Assembly: GCF_040529065.1 (NCBI RefSeq)
Contig: NZ_CP132343.1
Location: forward strand, 3,286,001 to 3,350,000
DNA length: 64,000 nucleotides
From: Xanthomonas sacchari
GTDB taxonomy: Bacteria > Pseudomonadota > Gammaproteobacteria > Xanthomonadales > Xanthomonadaceae
Direction: 5' to 3'
Position 1 is the first letter of the stretch. Each line of letters begins with the position of its first letter. The position numbers and the translations under genes are program-made. The notes below the pieces were generated by a model, which worked only from the letters and a program-made list of their open reading frames with translations, was not told where the DNA came from and searched no databases. This document shows positions 39,354 through 48,423 of this stretch, piece after piece.

Positions 39354-40604
39354 TCAGAACGACAGGTCGCCCCAGACGCCGAATTCCTTGGTTTCCACGT
39401 CGGTCTTCTTGCTGGCGTTGTCCTGGTGCGTGTACTTGTACACGGTCGCCAGCTTCAGGTTCTTCAGCACCGGGAACTCGACGCCGACGTTCCAGTACTT
39501 GTCGGCCAGGGTCGGGTCGATGGTCTTGCTCAGGTCGGTCTTGTCGTAGCGGGCGAAGGCGTTGATGCCGCCGTCGGTCAGCGCCACGCTGCCCCACACC
39601 GACCAACCGCTGGACTTGTCGGTGGCCGCGGTCAGCACGTTGTTGAGGTTCTTGGCCTGGAAGTACTCGCCGCCCAGACGGAAGTTGGAATCGGCGTAGG
39701 CGACCATCGCATCGGCGCGGGTGTAGTCGTGCTGCGCGTCGAGGATGTCGGTTTCCTTGCCCAGCTTGCCCGAGTAGGCGCCGACGGCGATGGCCAGGTT
39801 CTGCATCGGCATGTAGGCCACGCGGCCTTCCACGTCCATGCCCTTGCCGCGGGTCGGGTTCTTGTAGCCGGCGCCGTTGACCACCGACATGGCGTAGTTG
39901 ACCTGCGAGCCCAGGTCGCCAAAGGCGTGCAGGCCCCAGTCGGAGGAGTTGGCGTACTTCAGGCGGTCGGTCAGGGTGTTCTCGACGTAGCGGTAGCCGT
40001 AGTACTTCTCGACGAACGGCACCCACGGCATGTCGGCGGCACCGATGCGCAGCGCGAAGGCGTCGTCGAACTTGCCCTGCACGTAGGCCTTCTTGACGAA
40101 CAGCTGGGTGTTGGACAGCGCCGAGCTGTACTGGAAGTCGGTGGTCAGGTTGGCCGACCAGATCTCGTTGAAGCTGTGGTCAACGGTCAGGTAGAAGCGC
40201 TTGACGTCCAGGCCGGTGCCGCTGGCGGCGGTCTTGGCGCCGCCGCTGGTGCGGTCGATGTTGGTCAGGTCGAAGAACATGCGGCCGCCGATCTTGTTGT
40301 CGTTGACCAGCTTGGCGAGCTTGTCGACCTTGGCGGCGCTGGCCTGCGCCGTTTCGGTCGCCTGGGCCTGCACGACATTCACTTCCGACTGCGCGTCGGA
40401 CTGCGCCTGCAAGGCCTCCGACTGCGCCTGCAGCTGCTGGACCTGGGTCTGCAGCGCTTCGATCTGGGCCTGCAGCTGCTGCAACTGGGCAGCGCTGACG
40501 GCGGGCGGGTTGCTGCTGGCCTTGGCCTTCGCCGCGAACGCCTGCGGCGCGGCCGCCAGGCCGAGGCTGGCGAGGATCGCCGTGGCGAGAACATGAGAAC
40601 GCAT
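39354..40604 (-). CDS. OprO/OprP-type phosphate-selective porin
   Basis: A 416-residue outer-membrane protein. A signal peptide (MRSHVLATAILASLGLAAAPQAFA) is followed by a Gln/Leu coiled coil (AAQLQQLQAQIEALQTQVQQLQAQSEALQ), as in phosphate porins of the OprP/OprO family, and then a beta-barrel with alternating strands (GGRMFFDLTNIDR, RFYLTVDHSFNEIWSANLTTDFQYS, LFVKKAYVQGKF, LRIGAADMPWVPFVEKYYGYRYVENTL). It ends in phenylalanine (GVWGDLSF), as expected for barrel insertion. It would admit phosphate or polyphosphate during starvation. A Pho-box-like repeat lies upstream at 40698-40715, and the gene is divergent from pstS. Confidence 0.9.
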   Translation of the reverse strand: MRSHVLATAILASLGLAAAPQAFAAKAKASSNPPAVSAAQLQQLQAQIEALQTQVQQLQAQSEALQAQSDAQSEVNVVQAQATETAQASAAKVDKLAKLVNDNKIGGRMFFDLTNIDRTSGGAKTAASGTGLDVKRFYLTVDHSFNEIWSANLTTDFQYSSALSNTQLFVKKAYVQGKFDDAFALRIGAADMPWVPFVEKYYGYRYVENTLTDRLKYANSSDWGLHAFGDLGSQVNYAMSVVNGAGYKNPTRGKGMDVEGRVAYMPMQNLAIAVGAYSGKLGKETDILDAQHDYTRADAMVAYADSNFRLGGEYFQAKNLNNVLTAATDKSSGWSVWGSVALTDGGINAFARYDKTDLSKTIDPTLADKYWNVGVEFPVLKNLKLATVYKYTHQDNASKKTDVETKEFGVWGDLSF

Positions 40605-40697
40605 TAGGATGTCTCCGATGGGTGGTGGCAGGGTGGGATGGGTGCGGTGCGGCCCCAGTGCGACGGCCCGACCATTTGTAAAGATTCCGTCAAAGAC

Positions 40698-40715
40698 ATG
40701 ACGGTTTTGAGTCAG
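40698..40715 (-). promoter_or_regulatory. Pho box upstream of the porin
   Basis: Read on the minus strand: CTGACTC-AAAA-CCGTCAT, two 7-mers 11 bp apart in the pattern of the PhoB consensus CTGTCAT-N4-CTGTCAY. It lies about 95 bp upstream of the porin ATG. Confidence 0.7.
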
Positions 40716-40752
40716 CTTCGTGTCGAAACGAAGGCATCCGCGCCCGGGAAGG

Positions 40753-40770
40753 CTGTCACCGGACTGACAT
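40753..40770 (+). promoter_or_regulatory. Pho box upstream of the first pstS
   Basis: CTGTCAC-CGGA-CTGACAT, a near-perfect match to the PhoB direct-repeat consensus (11-bp period), about 93 bp upstream of the pstS ATG at 40863. Confidence 0.8.
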
Positions 40771-40862
40771 CTGATTTTCTTCAGACGTTCATGAAAAAGT
40801 CTTGGAATGCACTCGATGCCGGCAGGGGTGCCGGCTTCCCACCTATTCCAGGAGTTCTCCCG

Positions 40863-41876
40863 ATGCGTTCCCTCAAGCTCCGACTGCTGGCAGCCGCCGC
40901 GGTCGCTACGTTTTCGCTCGCGGCGCAAGCCACCGATGTCACCGGCGCAGGCTCCAGCTTCGTCTATCCGGTGCTGTCGAAGTGGTCGGCTGCCTATGCC
41001 GAGAAAAGCGGCAACCGCGTCAACTACCAGTCGATCGGTTCCGGCGGCGGCATCGCGCAGATCCAGGCGGCCACGGTCGATTTCGGCGCGTCCGACAAGC
41101 CGCTCAGCGGCGCGGAGCTGGACAAGTTCGGCCTGGGCCAGTTCCCGGTCGTGATCGGCGGCATCGTGCCGGTGTTCAACGTGGCGGGCGTGGCCCCGGG
41201 CGCGATGAAGCTGGACGGCACCACGCTGGCCAACATCTTCCTGGGCAAGATCAGCAAGTGGAACGACCCGGCGATCGCCGCGCTGAACCCGGGCCTGGCC
41301 CTGCCCGATCTGAAGATCACCATCGTGCACCGCTCCGACGGTTCGGGCACCAGCTTCAACTTCACCAACTACCTGTCCAAGGTCAGCCCGGAGTGGAAGA
41401 GCAAGGTCGGCGAAGGCACCGCCGTGCAGTGGCCGGCCGGCATCGGCGGCAAGGGCAACGAGGGCGTGGCCGCCTACGTCAAGCAGATCCGCGGCGGCAT
41501 CGGCTACGTCGAGTACGCCTACGCGCTGCAGAACAAGCTCAGCTACGCCGGCATGAAGAACGCCGCCGGCCGTTTCGTGATGCCGGACGACAAGACCTTC
41601 TCCGCTGCCGCCGCCACCGCGGACTGGAAGTCGGCCAAGGACTTCAACCTGATCATGACCAACGCGCCGGGCCAGGACGCGTGGCCGATCACCGCCACCA
41701 CCTGGGCCATCATGTACAAGAAGGCCAAGAAGCCGGCGTCGTCGAAGGCCGCGCTGGACTTCTTCAAGTGGTCGTTCGAGCAGGGCCAGGCGCAGGCCAA
41801 GGCGCTGGACTACGTGCCGCTGCCGGAGCCGCTGGTCAAGCAGATCGAAGCCTACTGGGCGCAGAACATGAAGTAA
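40863..41876 (+). CDS. pstS: Phosphate-binding periplasmic protein PstS (first copy)
   Basis: A 337-residue phosphate-binding protein of the Pst ABC importer, with a Sec signal (MRSLKLRLLAAAAVATFSLAAQA, then TDV) and no lipobox, so soluble in the periplasm. Phosphate-binding segments are TGAGSSFVYPVLSKWSAAY, GSGGGIAQIQAATVDFGASDKPL, HRSDGSGTSFNFTNYLSKVSPEWK, and GKGNEGVAAYVKQIRGGIGYVEYAYA. GGAG precedes the ATG. It is followed by its own terminator (41929-41957) and by a second pstS that is a lipoprotein. A Pho box precedes it, so it should be induced by phosphate starvation. Confidence 0.95.
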   Translation: MRSLKLRLLAAAAVATFSLAAQATDVTGAGSSFVYPVLSKWSAAYAEKSGNRVNYQSIGSGGGIAQIQAATVDFGASDKPLSGAELDKFGLGQFPVVIGGIVPVFNVAGVAPGAMKLDGTTLANIFLGKISKWNDPAIAALNPGLALPDLKITIVHRSDGSGTSFNFTNYLSKVSPEWKSKVGEGTAVQWPAGIGGKGNEGVAAYVKQIRGGIGYVEYAYALQNKLSYAGMKNAAGRFVMPDDKTFSAAAATADWKSAKDFNLIMTNAPGQDAWPITATTWAIMYKKAKKPASSKAALDFFKWSFEQGQAQAKALDYVPLPEPLVKQIEAYWAQNMK

Positions 41877-41928
41877 GCCGGCGTCTCGTCCGTGCCGGCG
41901 CGCTCGCCCGGCACGGCGATACTCCAAG

Positions 41929-41957
41929 GCGCGGACCGCAGGGTCCGCGCTTTTTTT
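41929..41957 (+). terminator. Rho-independent terminator after the first pstS
   Basis: Stem GCGCGGACC / GGTCCGCGC with a short loop followed by seven T residues, 53 bp after the stop. It separates the two pstS genes transcriptionally. Confidence 0.92.
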
Positions 41958-42073
41958 GTGCCCGCTGGCGGCACCGCAACGACGCCGACGGGTGGCAGTC
42001 CCCCTGCCCCGCGCAGCCCCTGGAGCACGGCGCGAACGCCGCATCCCGTGATGGCGTCCGCCAACCAGTCCGC

Positions 42074-42102
42074 AAGTCATCTGGCTGTAACAAAAATATC
42101 AT
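42074..42102 (+). promoter_or_regulatory. Pho-box-like repeats upstream of the second pstS
   Basis: Three 7-mers spaced 11 bp apart: AAGTCAT-ctgg-CTGTAAC-aaaa-ATATCAT. The spacing agrees with PhoB sites, and the match is weaker than at 40753. It lies about 56 bp upstream of the ATG at 42158 in an AT-rich stretch. Confidence 0.6.
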
Positions 42103-42157
42103 TTCATAGCGAGCATCCGCCGGATGTCCCGGCGCTCTTCGCTACGGAGTGACCCCC

Positions 42158-43255
42158 ATGAAACTGCAGCCGGCGCGCATTGCCGTCCTGTCCCTCGCCC
42201 TGGCCTTCGCCGTCACCGCCTGCCAGCCCGGCAACGGCGACAAGCAGGGTGCCGCCGACGCGGCGGGCGGGTCGCCCGCTGCCGCTCCGGCATCCGGTGC
42301 CAAGACCGCGGCGGAGATTTCCGGTGCCGGCGCCTCCTTCATCTATCCGCTGATCTCCAAGTGGTCGGCCGACTACAACGCGGCCACCGGCAACAAGATC
42401 AACTACCAGTCGATCGGCTCCGGCGGCGGCATCGCCCAGATCAAGGCCGGCACGGTCGATTTCGGCTCCTCCGACAAGCCGCTGGACAGCGCCGAACTGG
42501 CCGCGGCCGGCCTCGGCCAGTTCCCCTCGGCGATTGGGGGGGTGGTGCCGGTGGTCAACCTGGACGGCATGGACGCGGGCAAGCTGCGCCTGACCGGCCC
42601 GGTGCTGGCCGACATCTTCCTGGGCAAGATCAGCAAGTGGAACGACCCGGCGCTGACGGCGCTGAACCCGGGCGTGACCCTGCCCGACACCAAGATCAAC
42701 CTGGTGCACCGCTCCGACGGCTCGGGCACCAGCTTCAACTTCACCAACTACCTGTCCAAGGTCAGCCCGGAGTGGAAGGGCAAGGTCGGCGAAGGCACCT
42801 CGGTGCAGTGGCCGGGCGGCGTCGGCGGCAAGGGCAACGAAGGCGTGGCCTCGTACGTGCAGCAGATCAAGGGCTCGATCGGCTACGTCGAACTGGCCTA
42901 CGCGCTGCAGAACAAGATGCCGTACGCGTCGATGCAGAATGCCGCCGGCAACTGGGTGCAGCCCAATGCCGAGAGCTTCGCCGCGGCCGCCGCGTCGGCC
43001 GACTGGGCCAACGCCAAGGACTTCAATCTGGTCATCACCAACGCCACGGGCGCGCAGGCCTGGCCGATCACCGCCACCAACTTCATGCTGATGCACAAGC
43101 AGGCCAAGGACCCGGCGCGCAGCAAGGCGACCCTGGAGTTCTTCAAGTGGGCCTTCGAGAAGGGCCAGCCGCAGGCCGACGCCCTGCACTACGTGCCGCT
43201 GCCGCCGGAACTGGTGCAGCAGATCGAGTCCTACTGGAGCAAGGAATTCAAGTAA
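42158..43255 (+). CDS. pstS: Phosphate-binding lipoprotein PstS (second copy)
   Basis: A 365-residue paralogue of the upstream PstS. It carries a lipoprotein signal (KLQPARIAVLSLALAFAVTAC, lipobox VTAC) and a linker rich in Ala, Gly and Pro, so it is membrane-tethered. The binding segments match those of the first copy: GAGASFIYPLISKWSADY, GSGGGIAQIKAGTVDFGSSDKPL, HRSDGSGTSFNFTNYLSKVSPEWK, GKGNEGVASYVQQIKGSIGYVELAYA. ATG at 42158 has GGAG 8 nt upstream. It is the copy joined to pstCAB and phoU, so it is the probable main partner of the permease. Confidence 0.95.
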   Translation: MKLQPARIAVLSLALAFAVTACQPGNGDKQGAADAAGGSPAAAPASGAKTAAEISGAGASFIYPLISKWSADYNAATGNKINYQSIGSGGGIAQIKAGTVDFGSSDKPLDSAELAAAGLGQFPSAIGGVVPVVNLDGMDAGKLRLTGPVLADIFLGKISKWNDPALTALNPGVTLPDTKINLVHRSDGSGTSFNFTNYLSKVSPEWKGKVGEGTSVQWPGGVGGKGNEGVASYVQQIKGSIGYVELAYALQNKMPYASMQNAAGNWVQPNAESFAAAAASADWANAKDFNLVITNATGAQAWPITATNFMLMHKQAKDPARSKATLEFFKWAFEKGQPQADALHYVPLPPELVQQIESYWSKEFK

Positions 43256-43295
43256 GCGCCACTGCGGTGCGTCCTGCGCGCACCGCGGCGGCACC

Positions 43296-43334
43296 CGGCG
43301 ACCGGCGGTGCGCTCCAGGCGCCGCCGGTCGCCG
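43296..43334. other. Strong hairpin between pstS and pstC
   Basis: A perfect 13-bp stem (CGGCGACCGGCGG / CCGCCGGTCGCCG) with a 13-nt loop and no T-tract. In binding-protein operons such hairpins often protect the mRNA of the binding-protein gene and lower expression of the permease genes. Confidence 0.75.
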
Positions 43335-43468
43335 TCTCGGCACCTTCTGATCCGGATTTTCGGGTTCCCGCCTGTGCGGGAGCGATGCAACCACCCACCG
43401 CGCGCGCCTCACCGCGCCGCGGCCACGATCGGAGCGCGCAGTCGCGCGCTCCGGCGACGACCGAGCCC

Positions 43469-44443
43469 ATGAACAGCACTGTCCTTCCCGAAGCGATGTC
43501 GGCGCCACGCGGACGCGACCTGCGTGACGCCCGCGCCGACCGAGTGTTCCGCTGGATCCTCACTGCCACCGTCGTGTTCGTGCTCGTCGCCCTGGGCAGC
43601 GCGGCGCTGTCGATGCTGTGGGGCGGCCGCCATGCCCTGCAGTTGCAGGGCCTGAGCTTCTTCTACTCCAGCGAATGGAACCCGGTCGAGAACAAGTACG
43701 GCGCGCTGGCGCCGATCTACGGCACTCTGGTGACCGCGCTGATCGCGATGCTGATCGCGGTACCGGTCAGCTTCGGCATCGCCTTCTTCCTGACCGAAGT
43801 GGCGCCGCGCTGGCTGCGCGGGCCGGTGGGCACCGCGATCGAACTGCTGGCCGGCATTCCCTCGATCATCTACGGCATGTGGGGCCTGTTCGTGCTGGTG
43901 CCGATGATGACCGAGTACGTCACGCCCTGGCTCAACGACCATCTCGGCACGCTGCCGCTGATCGGCCCGATGTTCCAGGGCCCGCCGCTGGGCATCGGCC
44001 TGCTCACCGCCGGCTTCGTGCTGGCGATCATGGTGATCCCTTTCATCTCCTCGGTGATGCGCGAGGTGTTCCTGACCGTGCCGACCCGGCTCAAGGAATC
44101 GGCCTACGCGCTCGGCTCCACGCGCTGGGAAGTGAGCTGGGACATCGTGCTGCCCTATACCCGCTCGGCGGTGATCGGCGGAATCTTCCTGGGCCTGGGC
44201 CGCGCGCTCGGCGAGACCATGGCGGTGGCCTTCGTGGTCGGCAACACGGTGCGCCTCTCGCCTTCGCTGCTGGAGCCGGGCACCACCATCGCCGCGCTGA
44301 TCGCCAACGACTTCGGCGAGGCGACCGAGACCTACCGCTCGGCGCTGCTGCTGCTGGGCTTCGTCCTGTTCATCGTGACCTTCATCGTGCTGGCGATCGC
44401 CCGCCTGATGCTGGCGCAACTCTCGCGCAAGGAGGGCAACTGA
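43469..44443 (+). CDS. pstC: Phosphate ABC transporter permease PstC
   Basis: A 324-residue inner-membrane permease with six or more hydrophobic segments. Markers: FRWILTATVVFVLVALGSAALSML, FYSSEWNPVENKYGALAPIYGTLVTALIAMLIAVPVSFGIAFFLTEVAP, ELLAGIPSIIYGMWGLFVLVP, and the EAA-type cytoplasmic loop REVFLTVPTRLKESAYALGSTRWEVSWDIVLPYTRSAVIGG. ATG at 43469 gives the usual PstC length; only a weak GAG precedes it, which would fit reduced expression relative to pstS. PstA begins 1 bp after the stop. Confidence 0.94.
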   Translation: MNSTVLPEAMSAPRGRDLRDARADRVFRWILTATVVFVLVALGSAALSMLWGGRHALQLQGLSFFYSSEWNPVENKYGALAPIYGTLVTALIAMLIAVPVSFGIAFFLTEVAPRWLRGPVGTAIELLAGIPSIIYGMWGLFVLVPMMTEYVTPWLNDHLGTLPLIGPMFQGPPLGIGLLTAGFVLAIMVIPFISSVMREVFLTVPTRLKESAYALGSTRWEVSWDIVLPYTRSAVIGGIFLGLGRALGETMAVAFVVGNTVRLSPSLLEPGTTIAALIANDFGEATETYRSALLLLGFVLFIVTFIVLAIARLMLAQLSRKEGN

Positions 44444-44444
44444 G

Positions 44445-45311
44445 ATGGCCGCCGACGTCGCCCACCGCCTGTACAACCGCCGCCGCGTGGTCAACGCCGT
44501 GGCGCTCACCCTGTCCTGCCTGACCGCGCTGTTCGGCCTGGTGTTCCTGGCCTGGATCCTGTGGACCCTGGTGGCCAAGGGCATCTCTGGCATCAACCTG
44601 GACCTGTTCACCCGCATGACCCCGCCGCCGGGCGAAGAAGGCGGCCTGGCCAACGCGTTCTTCGGCAGCGCGGTGATGTGCGGCCTGGCGCTGCTGATCG
44701 GCACCCCGCTCGGCGTGGCCGCCGGCACTTGGCTGGCCGAATACGGCAACGCGCGCAAGACCGGCCAGGTGGTGCGCTTCGTCAACGACATCCTGCTGTC
44801 GGCGCCGTCGATCGTGCTCGGCCTGTTCGTCTACACCCTGTACGTGATGCAGACCGGCGGCCGCTTCTCGGCGATGGCCGGTGCGCTGTCGCTGGCCTTC
44901 ATCGTGCTGCCGGTGGTGGTGCGCACCACCGACGAGATGCTGCGGCTGGTGCCGGCGCAGATGCGCGAGGCGGCGCTGTCGCTGGGCATCCCGCAGTGGA
45001 AGGTGACCATGCAGGTGCTGTACCGCAGCGCCTCGGCCGGCATCGTCACCGGCGTGATGCTGGCGCTGGCGCGCATCAGCGGCGAGACCGCGCCGCTGCT
45101 GTTCACCGCCTTCGGCAACCAGTACTGGAACAACAACATCTTCCAACCGATGGCCAGCGTGCCGGTGGTGATGAACTCCTTCGCCGGCAGCCCCTACCCG
45201 AGCTGGCAGTTGCTGGCCTGGTCCGGCGCGCTGGTGCTGACGGTGTTCGTCCTGCTGGTCAGCCTCGGCGCGCGCGCCCTGCTGGTGCGCAACAAGATCT
45301 CCAACGATTGA
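44445..45311 (+). CDS. pstA: Phosphate ABC transporter permease PstA
   Basis: A 288-residue inner-membrane permease, partner of PstC. It starts 1 bp after the pstC stop. Characteristic parts are [81 protein letters not shown], the EAA loop [63 protein letters not shown], and a final hydrophobic segment. Length is usual. Confidence 0.95.
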   Translation: MAADVAHRLYNRRRVVNAVALTLSCLTALFGLVFLAWILWTLVAKGISGINLDLFTRMTPPPGEEGGLANAFFGSAVMCGLALLIGTPLGVAAGTWLAEYGNARKTGQVVRFVNDILLSAPSIVLGLFVYTLYVMQTGGRFSAMAGALSLAFIVLPVVVRTTDEMLRLVPAQMREAALSLGIPQWKVTMQVLYRSASAGIVTGVMLALARISGETAPLLFTAFGNQYWNNNIFQPMASVPVVMNSFAGSPYPSWQLLAWSGALVLTVFVLLVSLGARALLVRNKISND

Positions 45312-45318
45312 ACCCCCT

Positions 45319-46158
45319 ATGGACCCGGCCATGAACGATCACCACAACGCCGCACCGATGCACCGCATCGCCATGCCCAACGGGCACACCGCGCTGGCGC
45401 CGTCGCCGGTCAAGATCGCCGCGCGCGGCCTGGACTTCTACTACGACAAGTACCACGCGCTGAAGGGCATCAACCTGGAAGTGCCGGAAAAGCGCGTCAC
45501 CGCGCTGATCGGCCCCTCCGGCTGCGGCAAGTCCACCCTGCTGCGCATCTTCAACCGCATCTACGCGCTGTACCCGAAGCTGGAAGCGCGCGGCGAGGTG
45601 CTGCTGGACGGCGAGAACATCCTCTCGCCGAAGTACCCGATGAACCGCCTGCGCAGCAAGGTCGGCATGGTGTTCCAGAAGCCGGTGCCGTTCCCGATGA
45701 CCATCTTCGAGAACGTGGCCTACGGCATCCGCCACCACGAGAAATTGTCAAAGGCCGACATGGCCGACCGCGTCGAGCAGGCGCTGCGCCAGGGCGCGCT
45801 GTGGGACGAGGTCAAGGACAAGCTCGGGCAGAGCGCGCTTGGCCTGTCCGGCGGCCAGCAGCAGCGCCTGTGCATCGCCCGCGCCGTGGCGCTGCGTCCG
45901 GACGTGCTGCTGCTCGACGAGCCGACCTCGGCGCTGGACCCGATCTCGACCAGCCGCATCGAGCAACTGGTGGAAGAGTTGAAGAACGACTACACCATCG
46001 TCATCGTCACCCACAACATGCAGCAGGCCGCGCGCGTGTCCGACTACACCGCCTTCATGTATCTGGGCGACCTGATCGAACACGACCGCACCGAAATCAT
46101 CTTCTCGCAGCCGAACAAGCAGCAGACCGAAGACTACATCACCGGCCGTTTCGGCTGA
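45319..46158 (+). CDS. pstB: Phosphate ABC transporter ATPase PstB
   Basis: A 279-residue ATPase of the Pst importer. Walker A is [10 protein letters not shown]-loop [21 protein letters not shown], signature [14 protein letters not shown], Walker [13 protein letters not shown], and the H-loop [29 protein letters not shown] is typical of PstB, as is the end [14 protein letters not shown] at 45319 is taken; an in-frame ATG at 45331 is equally possible because neither has a clear ribosome-binding site. It lies 7 bp after pstA. Confidence 0.95.
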   Translation: MDPAMNDHHNAAPMHRIAMPNGHTALAPSPVKIAARGLDFYYDKYHALKGINLEVPEKRVTALIGPSGCGKSTLLRIFNRIYALYPKLEARGEVLLDGENILSPKYPMNRLRSKVGMVFQKPVPFPMTIFENVAYGIRHHEKLSKADMADRVEQALRQGALWDEVKDKLGQSALGLSGGQQQRLCIARAVALRPDVLLLDEPTSALDPISTSRIEQLVEELKNDYTIVIVTHNMQQAARVSDYTAFMYLGDLIEHDRTEIIFSQPNKQQTEDYITGRFG

Positions 46159-46288
46159 GCCGCCGCGGCCGCCGCTGCCTCGCCGCAGCGGCTGCGCCCG
46201 TCGCCCTTCGGGCGGGCGCCCGGCGACGCCAGCACCGCAGCGCCAGGCATGGCCGCGGCGACACCAACGCACTTATTGGACCTACGAC

Positions 46289-46999
46289 ATGAACACTCAG
46301 CCCAACGAGCACATCGTGAAGAGCTACGACGAAGAACAGCATCGCCTCGCCGCCGAGATCGTGCGCATGGGCGAAACCGCGGTGGCGCAGTTGGAGGCGG
46401 CACTGGACGTGGTCGAACGCCGCGACGACAACGCCGCGCTGCGCATCGTCGTCAACGACGAAGCGATCGACGCGCTCGAACACTCCATCAGCCACGACGT
46501 GATGCGCCTGGCGCTGCGCGGGCCGATGGCGCGCGACCTGCGCGAGATCCTGGCCGGCCTGCGCATCCCCGCCGACGTCGAACGCATCGGTGACTACGCC
46601 GCCAACGTGGCCAAGCGCTCGATCGCGCTGAACATGTCGCCGCCGATGCCGCAGACCCTGGGCCTGCGCCAGCTCGGCAAGCTCGCCGCCCAGCAGGTGC
46701 GCGCCGCGCTGGCCGCCTACCAGAGCAACGACGCCGACGCCGCGCTGCGGGTGCGCCAGGGCGACGCGCAGCTCGATGCGCAGTACACCGCGCTGTTCCG
46801 CGAGTTGCTGACCTACATGATGGAAGACCCGCGCAACATCACCCCGTGCACGCATCTGCTGTTCATGGCCAAGAATCTGGAGCGGATCGGCGACCACGCC
46901 ACCAACATCGCCGAGAACGTGTGGTTCCTGGTGCATGGCGACGAGCCGTTGCCGCCGCGCGACAAGCGCGACGAAACCAGCTCCACCAGCGGCATCTGA
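46289..46999 (+). CDS. phoU: Phosphate-signalling regulator PhoU
   Basis: A 236-residue helical cytoplasmic protein with two PhoU repeats. In well-studied systems PhoU links the Pst transporter to PhoR and keeps PhoB inactive when phosphate is plentiful. Conserved segments: EHIVKSYDEEQHRLAAEIVRMGETAVAQLEAAL, NDEAIDALEHSISHDVMRLALRGPMARDLREILAGLRIPADVERIGDYAANVAKR, and LTYMMEDPRNITPCTHLLFMAKNLERIGDHATNIAENVWFLVHGD. It lies 130 bp after pstB and ends with a terminator. No phoB or phoR follows, unlike many proteobacteria. Confidence 0.95.
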   Translation: MNTQPNEHIVKSYDEEQHRLAAEIVRMGETAVAQLEAALDVVERRDDNAALRIVVNDEAIDALEHSISHDVMRLALRGPMARDLREILAGLRIPADVERIGDYAANVAKRSIALNMSPPMPQTLGLRQLGKLAAQQVRAALAAYQSNDADAALRVRQGDAQLDAQYTALFRELLTYMMEDPRNITPCTHLLFMAKNLERIGDHATNIAENVWFLVHGDEPLPPRDKRDETSSTSGI

Positions 47000-47049
47000 C
47001 CCCTGCCCTGCGGACCGGCCCTGCGCCGTTCCGCTGTCGCGGCATCCCG

Positions 47050-47076
47050 GGCTCCGTGCACAGCGGAGCCTTTTTT
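47050..47076 (+). terminator. Rho-independent terminator after phoU
   Basis: Stem GGCTCCG / CGGAGCC with a 7-nt loop and six T residues, 50 bp after the phoU stop. It separates the pst operon from the RiPP cassette. Confidence 0.92.
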
Positions 47077-47177
47077 GTCGCCACGCACTGCCGCATGCAA
47101 CGGCGTGCGCCAGCGAGTAGGCTTGGCGCAGCGCCGGCCACCACGGCCGGCGTCCGCCCATCGCCAGGAGCCTGCGC

Positions 47178-47576
47178 ATGTCCAACGCGTCCCGTTCGTC
47201 TTCTGTCCTCGCCGGTGCGGTCCTGCTCGGCGGGATCGGCCTGTCCACCTCCGCCCTGGCCATGACCGACCTCGCCCAGGGCTATGCGCTGGGCGCACAG
47301 GCCGCCGTCCCCCCGACGCAGGACACCGGATCGACCACGCCAGCAACGCCGACGCCTGCGCCGACAGCGCACACCGGGCAGGCCGCCGACCCGGCCAAGG
47401 CCAGCGAAGGTGGCTGCGGCGCCAAGGCCGGCGACGGCAGCTGCGGAGCGCACGCCCCGGCGGCGACGCCGGCCAAGCCCGCGGCGGCCGGCGCCGCCAC
47501 GCCCGCGGCCAAGCACGACGACAAGGCCATGGCCGAAGGCAAGTGCGGCGAGGGCAAGTGCGGTGGCAGCCTCTGA
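47178..47576 (+). CDS. EGKCG-type RiPP precursor (HvfA/bufferin BufA-like)
   Basis: A 132-residue precursor. Residues 1-28 ([20 protein letters not shown]) form a signal or membrane segment, followed by [13 protein letters not shown], a stretch typical of this family. A Pro/Thr/Ala-rich linker leads to a Cys/Gly region. Cysteines are C80 and C89 ([15 protein letters not shown]) and C123 and C128 in a canonical double motif [10 protein letters not shown] at the C-terminus. In characterised HvfA/BufA systems a DUF692 enzyme turns the cysteines of EGKC motifs into oxazolone-thioamide groups that bind copper. AGGAG lies upstream and a TAGGCT -10-like element at 47118. The gene overlaps the DUF692 gene by 14 nt. 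Confidence 0.88.
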   Translation: MSNASRSSSVLAGAVLLGGIGLSTSALAMTDLAQGYALGAQAAVPPTQDTGSTTPATPTPAPTAHTGQAADPAKASEGGCGAKAGDGSCGAHAPAATPAKPAAAGAATPAAKHDDKAMAEGKCGEGKCGGSL

Positions 47577-48423
47577 ACCACCCCGGTACGACGCCCGGCC
47601 GCTGGCCGCGGCCAGTGCCGGCCTCGGACTGCGTCGCGGCCTGCTGCAGGACCTGCTGCAGGCGCCGGCAGATGCGTTCGACTTCCTCGAATGCGCGCCG
47701 GACAACTGGATCGGCGTCGGCGGCCGCCCCGGCGAATTGCTGCAGACGCTGAGCGCGCGCCATCCGCTCAGCTGCCACGGCCTGTCGTTGTCGCTGGGCG
47801 GCGTGGCCGCGCTGGACACCACCCTGCTGCAGCAGACCCGCCAGTTCCTCGACCGGCACCGGGTCGCGTTGTACAGCGAACACCTCAGCTACAGCGCCGA
47901 CGACGGCCAACTCTACGAACTGCTGCCGCTGCCGTTCACCGAGGAGGCGGTGCGCCACGTCGGCGCGCGCATCGCGCAGGTGCAGGACATGCTGGGCCGG
48001 CGCATCGCGGTGGAGAACGTCTCCTACTACGCCGCCCCGGGCCAAGCGATGAGCGAAGCCGCGTTCGTGGCCGCAGTGCTGGACGAGGCCGATTGCGACC
48101 TGCTGCTGGACGTCAACAACGTGCACGTCAACGCCAGCAACCATGGCGACGACGCGCTGGCCTTCCTCGCCGCCATGCCCAGCGCGCGCATCGCCTCCTA
48201 CCACGTCGCCGGCCACCGCGACGATGCCGCCAGCGGGCTGAAGATCGACACCCACGCCGCGCCGGTGGCCGACCCGGTGTGGGACCTACTCGCCGCCGCC
48301 TACCGCCTGCACGGCGTGCGCCCCACCGTGCTCGAGCGCGACGGCCAGTTCCCGCCGCTGCGCGAACTGCTGGACGAGGTGCAGTGCATCCGCGCCGCGC
48401 AGGCGCAGTCGCGCGACGCATGA
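47563..48423 (+). CDS. DUF692 multinuclear non-heme iron oxidase (MNIO; HvfB/BufB-like)
   Basis: A 286-residue TIM-barrel enzyme of the DUF692/MNIO family, which modifies cysteine residues of RiPP precursors using a multinuclear iron centre. Recognisable segments: [97 protein letters not shown] and [21 protein letters not shown]; these carry the His, Asp and Glu residues expected as metal ligands. The start GTG (47563-47565) lies within the precursor gene with GAGGG upstream, indicating translational coupling. The following DUF2063 partner overlaps it by ATGA. Confidence 0.92.
   Translation: MAASEPPRYDARPLAAASAGLGLRRGLLQDLLQAPADAFDFLECAPDNWIGVGGRPGELLQTLSARHPLSCHGLSLSLGGVAALDTTLLQQTRQFLDRHRVALYSEHLSYSADDGQLYELLPLPFTEEAVRHVGARIAQVQDMLGRRIAVENVSYYAAPGQAMSEAAFVAAVLDEADCDLLLDVNNVHVNASNHGDDALAFLAAMPSARIASYHVAGHRDDAASGLKIDTHAAPVADPVWDLLAAAYRLHGVRPTVLERDGQFPPLRELLDEVQCIRAAQAQSRDA

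Noticed and set aside
45259-45738. Minus-strand frame opposite pstA/pstB
   Set aside because: Antisense to well-defined Pst genes; His/Val/Gln-rich low-complexity sequence.
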